Below, one piece after another: positions 23,507-35,215 of a stretch of DNA of 64,000 bases. Within the stretch, counting starts at the first letter, position 1; each line of letters opens with the position of its first letter. The notes beneath the pieces are model-generated. The model was not told where the DNA came from and did not search any database. It saw only the letters and a program-made list of their open reading frames with translations. Position numbers and translations under genes: made by a program. Source of the stretch: Himantopus leucocephalus (taxonomy: Eukaryota; Chordata; Aves; Charadriiformes; Recurvirostridae); the NCBI GenBank assembly GCA_003993805.1, contig RSEF01000005.1:21435330-21499329 (forward strand). Reading direction: 5' to 3'.

Positions 23507-24277
23507 TGTCCTGGTTTGAGGTAAAACAGATCCAATTTTCTGTTCAGTAATTTTACTTTTCAGTTAAACCTCTTCTAACTCTCTGAAATTAACAGCGTAT
23601 TTGTCAGACACTGTCCTCTTCCAGAGTGATAAGGCCTGATGTTTGTAGTTAGTACCAAGGAATGGTATGCAGACAGACTCCTGCTTATACTTATTGCTAA
23701 AACACCCAAGGCCAGCTAACTATGTTATTTGCCCCATTGGGGGGTCAGAAGCAGAAGAGCGTAGAGGGGTTGCACCTGTGGGGAGAAGTGGACAGGACAG
23801 ATGACGCAAAACTGACCAACAGGGTATTCCATCCCATCAGCCTCGTGCTCAGTATAAAAGCTGAGGGATCAAAGGATCAGCCTCTTTCTTCAATGGCCGG
23901 CATCCAAGGAGGACTCTGTCTGTTCATCTGCCTTTTATCCCAATCCATGCGTTCCTGAACCCAGAACTGGAATCCAGTTCCCGTGCATTGCTGAGTCCAG
24001 TCTGGGACTTACCCAGCACCTGCTAGTGACATGATCGTGATCCTGGGAGCTTGATACCATTTTGTATATATTGTCTATATTTCATTAGTTTCTTATTAAT
24101 ATTCTCATATTTTTCTTATTATTATTTTAATAATATTTCATTAAAGTAGTTTAATTTCTCTTCAACTCAGAAGTCTCTCTCTGTGTCTTATTCTCACTCT
24201 CTCTCCTCTGAAGGGAGAGAGGTTAAAGAGAGCATTTGTCGTTCATCTTAGTGGCCAGCCCTACCCAAACCACGACA
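23507..24277 (+). mobile_element. Solo LTR, avian ERVL-like endogenous retrovirus, plus strand
   Basis: It starts TGTCCTGGTTTGAGGTAAAA and ends CCCAAACCACGACA, the TG...CA ends and terminal wording of a large family of avian LTRs. A TATA box (TATAAAA) is at 23853-23859 and an ATTAAA polyadenylation signal at 24140-24145. They are followed by a pyrimidine-rich R/U5-like stretch around 24165-24215. The length is about 771 bp. No primer-binding site or internal sequence follows 24277 and no second LTR is seen, so it is a solo LTR. The flanking pentamers TGGAG and CTCAG do not form a clear target duplication. A 78-codon frame at 23722-23958 lies inside and is not a gene. The class III (ERVL) assignment is by resemblance of the ends. 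Confidence 0.85.
23853..23859 (+). promoter_or_regulatory. TATA box of the solo LTR
   Basis: TATAAAA lies within the LTR about 290 bp before the ATTAAA signal, a usual U3 arrangement. Whether it still drives transcription cannot be judged. Confidence 0.6.
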
Positions 24278-27200
24278 CTCAGAATGATAAAAGAGCAGTT
24301 TCCATACTCAAGAATTTTTTGGAACAATGTATTGTATTTGTTCTGTAACTATTACATTAGCAGCTTAAGAACTAGAGACTGCAATACTCACTGTGTCTTT
24401 TCCTCTCACAGGACAAGGTTTAGTCAGCGTTGTTTGTGTCAGTGCACTATGACTGCTTATTGATGACTGCTGAAGCATCATCAGTGGGTGTTAGATATAC
24501 TTCTCAAAAGGCAGCTACATGCATTATTTCTAATTTGGTAGGCCAACCTATAGTTACAGTTGCTTCTGGCTTTTGTGTGTGGAGGAGCATACAGACAGGT
24601 GTTTAAGCATCCATTCTTTTTGCTGATGGGAAACATCAACAGGCTCAGACCCTTGGCTATTGCCAAAATGTTCTTTGAGACAAAAAATTAGCACTAGTTC
24701 GCTTTACGCTTCTTCCAGTTGTCTCATCCTGAAGCTTTACTGGCTTCCATCTGGTTCCCAGGACGCCTACAATTTTGCACAGTACATCTTAAGTTTTTAT
24801 AGCTCCAAAGGACTTAAGGATCATCAGTATTCATGATCTTCCTGTTCATATCTTATCTGACAACTGTCTATAATGTCATCTTAAAGGAGATGTCATCACA
24901 CCTGCTATTGTGTTCCTATAACATCTATTGATTCCCTGTTGCCAGTTAAGATAGCCTTGAAATATCTTTGAGTATTACAGCTCTGCAACTCTGCATTATG
25001 CAAGAAAGAATCTCACCTTTAGGTTCCAGGCCGGGATCACAACTATTGCATTTATAAATCCAGAAAAGAAGTTCCAGTACCATTTATGTCCTTGTAATTG
25101 TAAAACAGCATAATTAAGATCAGAAGTATATTTTTGGCTAATTTCTATAAAATATTTTAATGGTTTGAGATCTGTCTCCACTTTATATTAAAAACTGTGC
25201 TACAGTGCTGTTGCAGGCACATTAATTAGTTTTAGAAGCATGGCAATTATTAACCAAATCCAACACCTGTTATTCACCTGGGCAATTATTTGCATGAAGA
25301 TGATTTGGTAAAAGTGATAAATAATATTTGTTTGTATTTGTATTGAGGAGACATTTTATAGAAAAAAGCTTCTAGAAAATAAGCCTGAATGTACAACTAG
25401 ATGAAACATATTTTCATAAAAATATTTGGTAGCTGGAATGAAGCTGTTTAGAGGAGCCATGAGACACTTTGTGCAAATTCATGTATGTCCTTCTTAAAAT
25501 TCTTCAGAATGGTCATATTTTAAAAGGTCTTTATGGGAAATAGTTAATTTCAAACAATAACTGTGTTTTTCCAGAAATGTACTTGTGTAGTTTAACAGTA
25601 GATATACTTATATTTTCACATATATATATATATAAAATTTAAGCAAGTTTAAGGCACAGTACTAGCAAGCTATTCTCCTTACTTTTATTAGTGTCTTTCC
25701 CGTTTAGCTTTGCTGTGTGTGAAATGGTGCTTTTCAAGGCAATACATTTGTACGGCTGAGAGGACAAAGCATTCTGAACAGGCAGGATGAACAGGACTAC
25801 CACAAGTTTTGCTCACTTTGTTATTAATTTGCTTACATTTTTATTCAATGTTATTGGAAAATTTTCTGCAGCTAACTTTATAAGCCTTCATACCACAACC
25901 AGTGGTAAGAGGCTCTTACCCTTAGGTTCACGCTATTAAAAAAATACTCTAATCTACAGCAACAGTGCTCTTATATTCCTACACCTGCTAGACTAGAAGA
26001 GTAAAATAGGACTAACTATAACTTAAAGCCACAGCAGACCCAGGGCCAACTTCTGTCAAGCAGATACAGTCTGTCCCCCTTGGACTTAGGGCCAGCAAAT
26101 AGTGCCTGGCCTTGTTATATTTGTCTCTGTAGATATATTCTCAGGTATACATACCACACTATTAATCCCCTAATTAAAGGCAGTTACTTATGGATTAACG
26201 TTTTGCTGCTTACTCTTCAAATGAATCTACAGCTATTATCTCAGGAGCAAAGCATGCATGCTCTATCTGGTTTCTGGTATGGTCTTTAAAAAAATCACTT
26301 GGTCGTTTATGAAACCCATAGAAAAATATAGTCTATTAAGGGAAATAAATATATACAGTCAATTTTACATCTCAGCCAAATAGGGTACTTCCAGGATAAC
26401 CTTGAGGTAGGTGTTGCATGTATTCATTATGAAAACTATTCTAACTGATCTTTTTAAGTTTTTTTTCTATATATTTTTTATGACAAGAGAAAAATCATAT
26501 AAATCCATGTATTGATGTAAATTTTTGTCTTTTTTTCCTCATATTAAATAATGTTCTGTCATTTTAAATAAAGAAAAGCCATAATTTATGGTCAAATATC
26601 CTACTGAAAGTACCATTTTCCAAGCAGACATGTAATAGTTGAAGAAAAACCTCATCCTCTTAAATAACCATTTTAGCATTTGGGGTTTCATTCTACCTAG
26701 GTGGTAACCTAGATCAACCTTACTTAACTTTTAATATCTCATGAAAACACTGCCCAGGGTGGTATGTGAATACACAGTGAACAGCTGAGCTGGGCCATGA
26801 TTTGTGATTAAAACTCTAATGGACACAAGCAAGTACAGATGAAGTCGATCAGAAAAAGAAGAATGAATGGATCAGTCTTTAGTCACTCTCTGAAGTGAGA
26901 GAACGATTCCAGCTGCTCATCATGCTCTCTGGGCTTATAAGTGAGTTTCTGACTAATTTACCTCAGCTTTTTATTGCAGCACAGGTAATATTCCCAAAAT
27001 CCTTATTTATTGCCTTGCTCTGAAAATAGTCCTACTAATTTCCATGAGATTGCACCTCTGGTAGGAAAACATATATCAGAAATCATTACAAATACTATGA
27101 TTCTATGAAACTGCTATATTGCATAATTTTTGAGCTAGCCTTCCTGTTGTTAAGTCATCAGAAAATTTACTATAATTCCCTTGTCTTCCCTTTACATAGA

Positions 27201-28460
27201 AATATTTTTAATGTAATGTCTGAAGGTTAGTACCATTGTCAGAGTCAACACTATGTGTTACTAGATAGAGTTGGGCATTATTTTATGCTTGTATTTAAGA
27301 TTCAGGTATTGTCCAGAATAGATAGCTATGATTTGGTCCATAACAACATTATGATGCAGGCAGTATTTTTGCTGGGGAGGGGGTTGCGTGGAAATCCAGG
27401 ATTGGTTTGCACAGCAATTTTCATGGCCCAGTACATTCCTCCTGTACACAATGTAAGTGTAGTCAATGACCTCTTCTTGCCCTATCGGTTAAGTTATTTG
27501 TCTGAGAGACTTTGAAAGCAGAAAAGAGGAAAGAAAAAAAATGAAACAAACACAAAAAAGGGACCTCATTTCTTATAAATAAATTGATTGGAAAGTTGAA
27601 TCATTTCTTATCAATACTCTTTCACCAATCATTGCTTTACCTTTCTCATCAAGGTCTTCCCTATCAGCACCTTCCTTTCACAATATTGGGAGAGAGAAAA
27701 GGTGAAAGAAAAACAAACAAGCAAAAAAGCATCACACTAGCCTGAGGCTAAGGTAAATGTATTTTAAAACTGTGCCCAACCACTGTGACAAGAGCAGTGT
27801 GCTGTAAAGAGGTTGGCAGCATCCAGCTGGAGAAATTAAATCGTGTTTGTATGGCAAACACTTAATAACTTTTTGCTGTGTTGATGGAAATGATTAATGC
27901 AGATCTGACTGCAGGATGTCTGTAACCAAGAAAGGCATGTTTAGGAAGTGTCTTTTTGTCTCTAAAGCAGTAAAATATGTCCTGACTGCAAAGAAGTAGA
28001 ATTGCAGGGCAGAGTGAAATAAAAGCTCTGCAGCTTTGTCATAGAGCTGATGCCTGCAAACTCTGAGATACTACACAGTGCTAAAACTGTGTATCTTTCA
28101 CTGAACAAAGCACTCAGATCAAGGATCCATGTTCACATCATTGTATCCTAAGTACTTCCTTTGCAATCATATAATTACATCAGAAATTGAAATTATTTCT
28201 ACAACCTTTAATGTGTTATGTCATTTCTCTTCTTGTATAAGTCTTAGATAATTCTAACAGAAATGCTCACTTATGCATCATAAACCCTGAAGGTGAAAAA
28301 AAAAAAAAGTTCCTGCAGCTTGTGTGGTTAAGACCTTTCCTTTTAGATGACTTTCCTAATACAGCATTGTTGCAAAAGTCATATTCTAAACACTGAGGGG
28401 ATGCAGCAAAGTGTCAAAAACCCTAAAATATCTGTGAAGTATTTGGCTAGCCAGGTTTCT
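24278..28460. other. AT-rich non-coding DNA
   Basis: A (TA)n run sits at 25620-25634. Open frames are short, without domains. No LTR, LINE or RNA gene was recognised. Confidence 0.5.
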
Positions 28461-28514
28461 GCTACTTTATCACGATGCTACTTTATCACAATGCTACTTT
28501 ATCACAATGCTACT
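28461..28514. repeat. 16-bp tandem repeat, about 3.4 copies
   Basis: The unit GCTACTTTATCACRAT occurs at 28461-28476, 28477-28492 and 28493-28508, followed by a partial GCTACT. The copies differ only at one position (G in the first, A in the others), so the duplication is recent. Confidence 0.95.
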
Positions 28515-28603
28515 GGCACTTAACTTTAAAACAGGTGCCTTTGATTTTCTTTCTATTAGAGTCATGGGAGTTTGGGAAAGCAAGCTTGGTGAGTTGGTTA
28601 AGT

Positions 28604-28627
28604 TATAAATAAATAAATAAATAAATT
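28604..28627. repeat. (AAAT)n microsatellite
   Basis: About five tandem ATAA/AAAT units are read directly. Confidence 0.88.
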
Positions 28628-29656
28628 TAATTAAATGAAGCTCATAAGACCTACCAGCACCTTAATTAGAATCAATGGAGAAATTAAAAATTATTTAAAA
28701 TGAGGCCGATGTGAAAATAAATCAGAAGGAAGACACTAGGGAAATGGAACCAAATGTTCTGACAATAATCCAGATTTTAGGGTGAGTGTAGCTAATGCCA
28801 ATCAGAACATGCAAACGGTAAGATCACATTTAAACTCTCCCTGAGCTTGGAGTTTAGAGCTCGCAATGGTGATGTGGGCCAACCATGCAACAATGAGCAA
28901 TATTTGTGCTGAGCTTTGGGATACATACTTAAACAAATATAAATATGGATTTTTCTTTCTTGATCTATTCCTTGGAATGGAAAATACTGTGACAAGGATT
29001 TATTACAGACTTTATTTAGTACAGAGAGTTTCACTGCAGGCTGTACCTAAATTCAGATCTAGAGCCTCAGGGTAGAAAGGAGAGCTCCATTGTCCAGACT
29101 GACGCAAAGCCCTTTAGCAAAAGTTTTGCAGCATTTATTCTTGTATTATTTAGTTAAGTATGAGAATGGAATTTAGGACTCCAGAGTTTCATTGATAGAT
29201 TTGCCAGTGGGAAGCCAACTTATTTTCCGTGAGTCTTAGTTCACAGGAATTTAATTGCTTGTTTTAAAAAGTGCTTTGGGAACCAGTGTTCAGCTTCTGC
29301 CTGGTTGATTATTTCTGGTTCTCCAGTACAATTTGCAGCCTATACAGTTGTGTCAGCAGAACTGTTTGTGGGATTGTGTCATAAAGCAGATTTACGAAAT
29401 GATCCAGGTTTAAAAAAATCCTCCAGAAATTTGTTTGTTTGTTTAATTCTGATCACGATTTCAGTCATCTGGTTTATACCAGGGCTCTGCAAACTGTTGT
29501 ATCAAAACAGCTGAAAGGGTAATAAAATGCTACTGGGATAGGAGTGCAGTTGGGGATAAGATCACTCAGAATTTTTAAAGTTGACTTTGCTACCAAAAAT
29601 GTGTTGAGTAAACATACAGTAGCCTCTTTCAAAGTCACTGCAAAGGATTGCACTGT
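28628..29656. other. AT-rich non-coding DNA
   Basis: Short frames only, including overlapping frames on both strands at 28792-29075 with no domain. A short TTTG run is at 29429-29442. Confidence 0.5.
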
Positions 29657-29755
29657 CATAGAATCATAGAATGGTTTAGGTTGGAAGGGACCTTGAAGAT
29701 CATCTAGTTCCAACCCCCCTGCCATAGGCAGGGACACGTCCCACTAGACCAGGTT
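29657..29755 (-). mobile_element. CR1 LINE 3' end fragment, minus strand
   Basis: The plus strand reads CATAGAATCATAGAATGGTT and then GGTTGGAAGGGACCTTGAAG, the complement of the CR1 3' untranslated end with the ATTCTATG repeat. About 99 bp remain before the match stops at CCAGGTTAT. It looks very close to the consensus, so this is a young, strongly 5'-truncated copy. Confidence 0.95.
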
Positions 29756-32700
29756 ATTATCTTCCACTCATGTTCCATCAGGTGACAAGCTGCCACTTGT
29801 AATATTAAATTCTGTGTATTATCACTGAAAATTATTCACCACTTTCAGGGGCGAAAAAAAAAGAGCATGATGTTTCATTTTCCCTACCTGCAGATACATT
29901 TTGAGCTCATTAATGCCATTTTTAAAAATCAAAGACTTGATTTGATTAGAGCTTTCAGTGCATCTGAAATGTAAACAGTTCTATACTTGTTTGTTCTTTT
30001 AAATGAATAAATAAACTGATAAATAAATTGTTACTTTTTTTTTTTAGCAGTTTTTCCTCCAGCCAGACCCATGGGAAAATACAATTGCCAAATTGTTACA
30101 TTGCATCAGAACATCATCACATTTGGAAATAAAATTACAAAATAATGCTATTTCAGAAGTCATGGAAATCCTTTAAGCTTTGCTATGAGGCTTGTGCTCA
30201 TTGTTCTTAAAATGGGATTCCTGAAAGTACTAGGATTTAGGCAACAAGGGATTAGCAGGGAACAGCATTGCTGGATAGAGCTTTGTGTTGTCTAGGGCAG
30301 GGGAGCGGAAAAAGCAGAATAAAGGAAGGAAACACAGGCTAGACATGGAATGGAAGGACAGCAGGCACACTTCTGAAGCTGGCAGAGAACAACCAATAAA
30401 AATGTCATCCTTTGGCACTAATGCCCCAAAGTTTTTTTTATCAGTGCTCTGGAGGACCAAATTGCCGAGCTCTGATGCAGTGTTTGTTCAATTAAAACTA
30501 ATAATAAGATGCATCTGTGGTGATATAAAAGAACATTGAGATCTGATGACATTGGTGCCAAAAGAGACATATGGTCACTAATGGTAGAGGTTCCCTTTTC
30601 CTGAGTTAGTGTTTTACACAGCCACCAAGAGATTCTTAAGCATCTTTCCCATTAGGCAGCACAGGAGACACTCCATATAATACTCTTGGTAGAAATGAGT
30701 TAGGCAGGGAAAATAATTCAAGGAAGTAGGTTTTTTTTTTTTTGTTTCTGTCTCTGTTAGTTCATTCCTTGTTAACTTCAATTTCAGATCTGAATTAAAG
30801 TAAGATCTCAAAGCAGAATTCATCTGAAACGGAAATTAATCTGTGCTGAATAGCAGAAACCAAAAATTGTGTAGTTTTCGTTCTGACTGATAAATCCCTT
30901 GAGATTGTCCAAAGCTCAGGGCAAGATGAATGATTTGGCATGTAGTATCTGTATATATCTAGTCTGCTTGTTCAGACCAGGGTTGAGATTGGGTTTGTGC
31001 CTGAATTTACAACCTATTTGCACAGCCAATGCGCTAATCCTGTCCCATTGCACTTCTTATCTCTGTAGTGCTTCAGTCAGTGAAAGACTGTGACATGGGT
31101 GCAGGAGTAATAGTGCTGGTCTTTGCAGGAATGAACCGAAGTGGTACTGTGTTAATGCATCCCTATTAAGACTGTTCACAGCCATTTGCTCTTCTTTTCT
31201 GTTCTGCTCCAGAATAAAGTCAAACAGGTCAGGTTAAACTATGGGTAAAGAGTAGTGGGAAAGTGTTCATATACAAATGTGTTGCCCTGGCTGGCAGATC
31301 ATGATACCAAAGCCATCAGTATGAGCACTTTTCCTCCTCTGTTTCTCTTTGGAGTCAAGAATTTTAAACTAAACCATCTGTGACTTACTTTGATCTGGCT
31401 GATTATACTGAAACAGAAAGCAGGACAAGGCCTCTAGCTGGGAGGCTGGTATAGTGCCTTCATCTCTCCTCCAAGACACAATTTGCGCCCTAATCTCAAC
31501 AAAGTAAGCCTAGGACTACAGGGTCAAATTGCAGGTATCAGACCCAAATTATGCATGTCAAAAAGATCTCTTTTTCATATATGTATATATATAATTACAT
31601 AGAAATAATACATAGAAATACATAGAAATATATAGCTATCTGTTCTTTGAAGACCAATCTTCTACTCTAATCTAAATGTGGCATTTGTCACATTTGTCTG
31701 TCATTTCTCATTATAGAACTTCAGATGTTGAACATCCGTTTACTGATTCAAAAGAAATCAAATAGAGATTCTGGCTGTTTTAAGGGTCCACATGCATGGG
31801 ATATTTATTAATCTAAACACTGAACTAGGTAACTAATGTACTATGACTGTAGTTAAAAAAAGCCAAAAGAATTAGGTTCAAAAATAAATCTGCACAGAGA
31901 ATTATATTGGTATAATGATATCAGTCTAATTATGATGATAAATTTCCCCATATAAGCCCTAAATATTACTTTTTTTATATACAAATGTAAGCAAGTCCTG
32001 GAATAAAGGAACTTAAAAGCAGCACTGAAACAATACACCTTTCCAGGAGTCTCAGACCACATACACAAATGCCCAGTTCCGAGATAACTCAATTTTAGGC
32101 ACAAATTGCCTGTAAACATGAAGAATGAAAGCTGAATTTGTGTTCTGCCATATGGCATGGTGTGTCTCTCAGAGCTATTCCTAGTAAAACCCAACAACAA
32201 TACAGTTTTCAAAGGTCTGGGACACACTTATCTCACATTAAAATCAATAGAAATTTTAATGTATTGTGATGAGGAAAAGTCTCTTAAACCTCTAAATTCT
32301 AAGGTCTTAATCTGCTTCTAATCGTGCTTGTAGTAATTATCTAAATAATGAAGGAGCAAGAAAGGTGAATCCTTAAGGTCTAAAGTGTGCTTTGAGAGCT
32401 ACAACAGTGCAAGAATTTTTTGGAAGTTGCTATGTTCATGTTGTGAGCTAAAAAGCTCTGGAATTGAAAACTGCTGTATCTTCCTATACTTTTTGTTGTT
32501 AAAATCACAATAAAGATTACCAGAAATGGGGGAAAAATGTAGACTGGCAGATCAAATTAACCATTAATTGTTTACCTAAAAAAATGGAAAGATAACTTTT
32601 AATAATATGCTGCTTATGTCTAATCAGAACTTTCTTTTGTGAGACTTGGAAAATAAGAAATGCCTCATAACGAATCTCACATTTCTTTATCTTTGTTTAT

Positions 32701-33133
32701 AACTGGCAAAGCAGTGTTATCAATCTAATACCTTTGGAATTTAGATCTACTCAGCCACTATATAAATTGATTTGACATGTGCATAATCTGCTGCTAAGAC
32801 TTATAGTGGACATTTATTAAAGGATTAAGGAGCAATGAAGCTGTTCATGGCTGTGCTACTACATATTTTACTGTATATTTACCAAATAGGAATGCACAAA
32901 CATAGTGAGGGTTTCAGCAACTTAAATTAAAAATACTTTTTTTCCTAATCCTTGCTTTGCTTTAGAAGTTCTTACATGAGGTGATTTGGGAGTGGGAGGG
33001 AAAAAGGCCCGTTCTACTATGGTAGATCTTAAATTGAATATAAGTGGACTAAAATACTTGCTTCTATATGGTTTCCTTCCATACTTAAGGTATCTAATGT
33101 CTTAAAATAATCTATGAGCTATGCCCACAAAAA
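29756..33133. other. AT-rich non-coding DNA
   Basis: Simple repeats include TAAA-rich DNA near 30003-30028, poly(T) at 30032-30046 and 30731-30743, and an ATACATAGAAATA repeat at 31577-31635. Frames up to 124 codons (minus 31853-32227) carry no recognisable domain. Confidence 0.5.
31577..31635. repeat. TA-rich run with a TACATAGAAA decamer repeated
   Basis: A short (TA)n stretch passes into three spaced copies of TACATAGAAA. It ends before TATAGCTATC. Confidence 0.8.
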
Positions 33134-33415
33134 GATTTAGGCACCTAAACCTGAGATAGTGATCATTTTTCCGTTTAGCTGCTATGCAGCCCTGGGAAGA
33201 GCCTGTAATCTGAAATCTAATTTTCCTGTTAGTAAAATTACATGAGCACCTAAAAATCTGCTTCTGAACGCTCCCACAAGCATCTCAGTCTGCACCATAC
33301 CAAGCATCTAGGGATGAATTCATGCTTACACACTTCCTGGGGCAGGAAGTTAAACAATCATTCTTCTGCCTTATTTAGAGGTTAACCACGCTTCATCTGT
33401 GACTGCTCATGGGTG
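33134..33415. repeat. Possible old amniote DNA-transposon fragment (TTAGGCACCTAA motif)
   Basis: GATTTAGGCACCTAAACC (33134-33151), GAGCACCTAAAAATCTG (33244-33260) and GGGTGCCTAGG (33411-33421) are variants of a TTAGGCACCTAA palindrome. I associate this palindrome with old non-autonomous amniote transposons. The family name and boundaries cannot be given from the sequence alone. Confidence 0.3.
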
Positions 33416-33837
33416 CCTAGGACAGACTGGAAGCATTAGAGAACTGGACGTTACCACCTACTTTCCAGCCATACTCACCAATTCCTCGGCAATTTGAGGT
33501 TCAGAGACTTCCTGAGTTTAATAATGTTTTGTATTTCATAGTTCTTGATGGATATTTTTTCTTCTGGTCATTTTTTTTTAAACCTTTGAAGATTTTCAGC
33601 TCTCAAAACATTCAAAGGTAAACTATTTCACAGATTAAATAGGTACTGTATCAAGGAGTATTTCCATTCATTCATTTGGAAACTTGTGTTAGTTTTATTT
33701 GATGCTTTCTACTTTTTCTTTTGGAGGAGATTTCTATTTGCTTTTTCCATGCCACTTCCAATTTTACTGACCTTCATCATATTCCCTGCTCATCTTTCTC
33801 TTTTCCAGGTCGAAAACTATTAAATCATGGCAAAAAA

Positions 33838-34264
33838 GTTGATGAAGGGTCTTGAGAATAAGTCTTATGAGGAGCAGCTAAGGGACTTGGGGTGGTTTAC
33901 TCTGAAGAAAAGGAGGATGAGAGAGACCTTATTGCTCTCTATGACTACCTGAAAGGAGGTAGTAGTGAGGTGGGCATTGGTCTCTTCTCACAAGTTGCAG
34001 CTGATAGGACAAAAGGAAATGACCTCAAGTTGCGCCAGGGGAGGTTTAGGTTAGACATTAGGAAAAACTTCTACACTGAAAGGGTTATCAAAGACTGGAA
34101 CAGGCTGCCCAGGGAAGTGGTTGAATCCCTGGATGTATTTAAAAGCCGTCTAGATATGGTGCTCAGAGACATCGTTTAGAAGTGGGCCTGGTAGAGTTAA
34201 ATAGCGATTGGACTTGATGATATTAAAGGTCTTTTCCAGCCATAACGATTCTATAATTCTATGA
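33838..34264 (+). mobile_element. CR1 LINE 3' fragment, plus strand
   Basis: It begins about AAGTTGATGAAGGGTCTTGA, continues through the CR1 phrase AAGTCTTATGAGGAGCAGCT, and ends in ATTCTATAATTCTATG at 34264, the CR1 3' octamer. About 427 bp contain the last part of ORF2 and a short 3' region. The wording of the 3' region differs from the 8931-9695 copy, so it is another subfamily. It is 5'-truncated. Confidence 0.94.
33892..34179 (+). pseudogene. C-terminal 95 residues of CR1 ORF2, open to the natural stop
   Basis: The frame contains [40 protein letters not shown] and [20 protein letters not shown], ending in LRDIV before TAG. This is the end of the CR1 pol protein, downstream of the reverse transcriptase core. 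A frame change upstream of 33900 separates it from the preceding coding part (LGWFT...). It is a transposon remnant, not a host gene. Confidence 0.92.
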
Positions 34265-34284
34265 TTTTTTCATCATACAAAAGC

Positions 34285-35215
34285 CATATCGTATCTTTGA
34301 ACATCACTTCCAGACTTCTCTGCATCTTTTCCATTTTATCATATTATTTTTGAAATAGAAAGACTAGAACTGAACAAGTATTCAAGATTCAGATGTACCA
34401 TGGATTTAACTATGGCATAACAAGGCTTTCTCTTTTGATTTTTATTCCTTTTGAAATAGTTCCTAGCGTTCTATTTGCTTTCTCAATAATTATTGATAAT
34501 TAACTTGACATTTCCTGGAATTCATTATTGTAAATCCAAGTATCGATCATGAATAGTAATAATCAATTTAGATACCTTTTCTATCTAATTAAAGTAAGAA
34601 TATCTTTTTGTCTTAATCATCACTTAACATTTATTCATATTTAATTTTGTCTGCCCCTTTATTACTGTTACTCGGTTTTGTGAACTTGTCCTTTGCTGCA
34701 GACCATCATCTTTCCTATCTGTAATAATTTATTTGTTACCATGAATAACTTGGCCACCTCCCTCATTTCATCTTCTTTTCTGGTTGTGATTATGTGAAAC
34801 AACATGGATACCAATGCAGAACCACATGGAAGACATCCCTCCATTTTAAATGCTGACTGTATGCTCTTACCACATTTCCTTTATGTTACAAATTTCTTTG
34901 TCCATGTGAAAATGTTCCTTCTTGTTCTATGACAGCTTAATTTCTTTAAGAGGCTTTGGTGAAAGACTTTGCAAAATGTTTTTTGAAAATCTAAACAGAC
35001 TACACCAGCTACATGTCTTTTGTCATTATGATGTCTCTTGACTCCTTCAGTGAATCTCACTAGAATTGTGTGAAGTGATTGCCCTTTAAGAAATCATGCT
35101 GATGCTTCACCAATGCATAATTTTAAAGCCATGTGGCTCCTAAATTTCATTTTTAGAAAGCATTCTACCAATTTACGTGATAAAGGTTTACTTATCTGTA
35201 GATCAGTTAAGGAGC
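34285..35215 (-). mobile_element. Ancient CR1/L3-like LINE, minus strand
   Basis: The plus strand follows, over about 900 bp, the complement of an old amniote CR1-group element. Matching words include AGAACTGAACAAGTATTCAAG, TACCATGGATTTAACTATGG, TTCCTAGCGTTCTATTTGCTTTC, AGAGGCTTTGGTGAAAGAC, TTGAAAATCTAAAC and ATGCTGATGCTTC. The order is right but divergence and small indels are heavy, and no long frame survives. It is clearly older than the neighbouring 33838-34264 copy. Edges are approximate. Confidence 0.82.

Noticed and set aside
27092..27107. ATGATTCTATGAAAC as a CR1 end
   Set aside because: Only one octamer-like word and no CR1 tail sequence before it; probably chance.
29474..29737. 87-codon minus-strand frame overlapping the CR1 end
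   Set aside because: It starts inside the CR1 3' untranslated region and has no domain; a chance frame.
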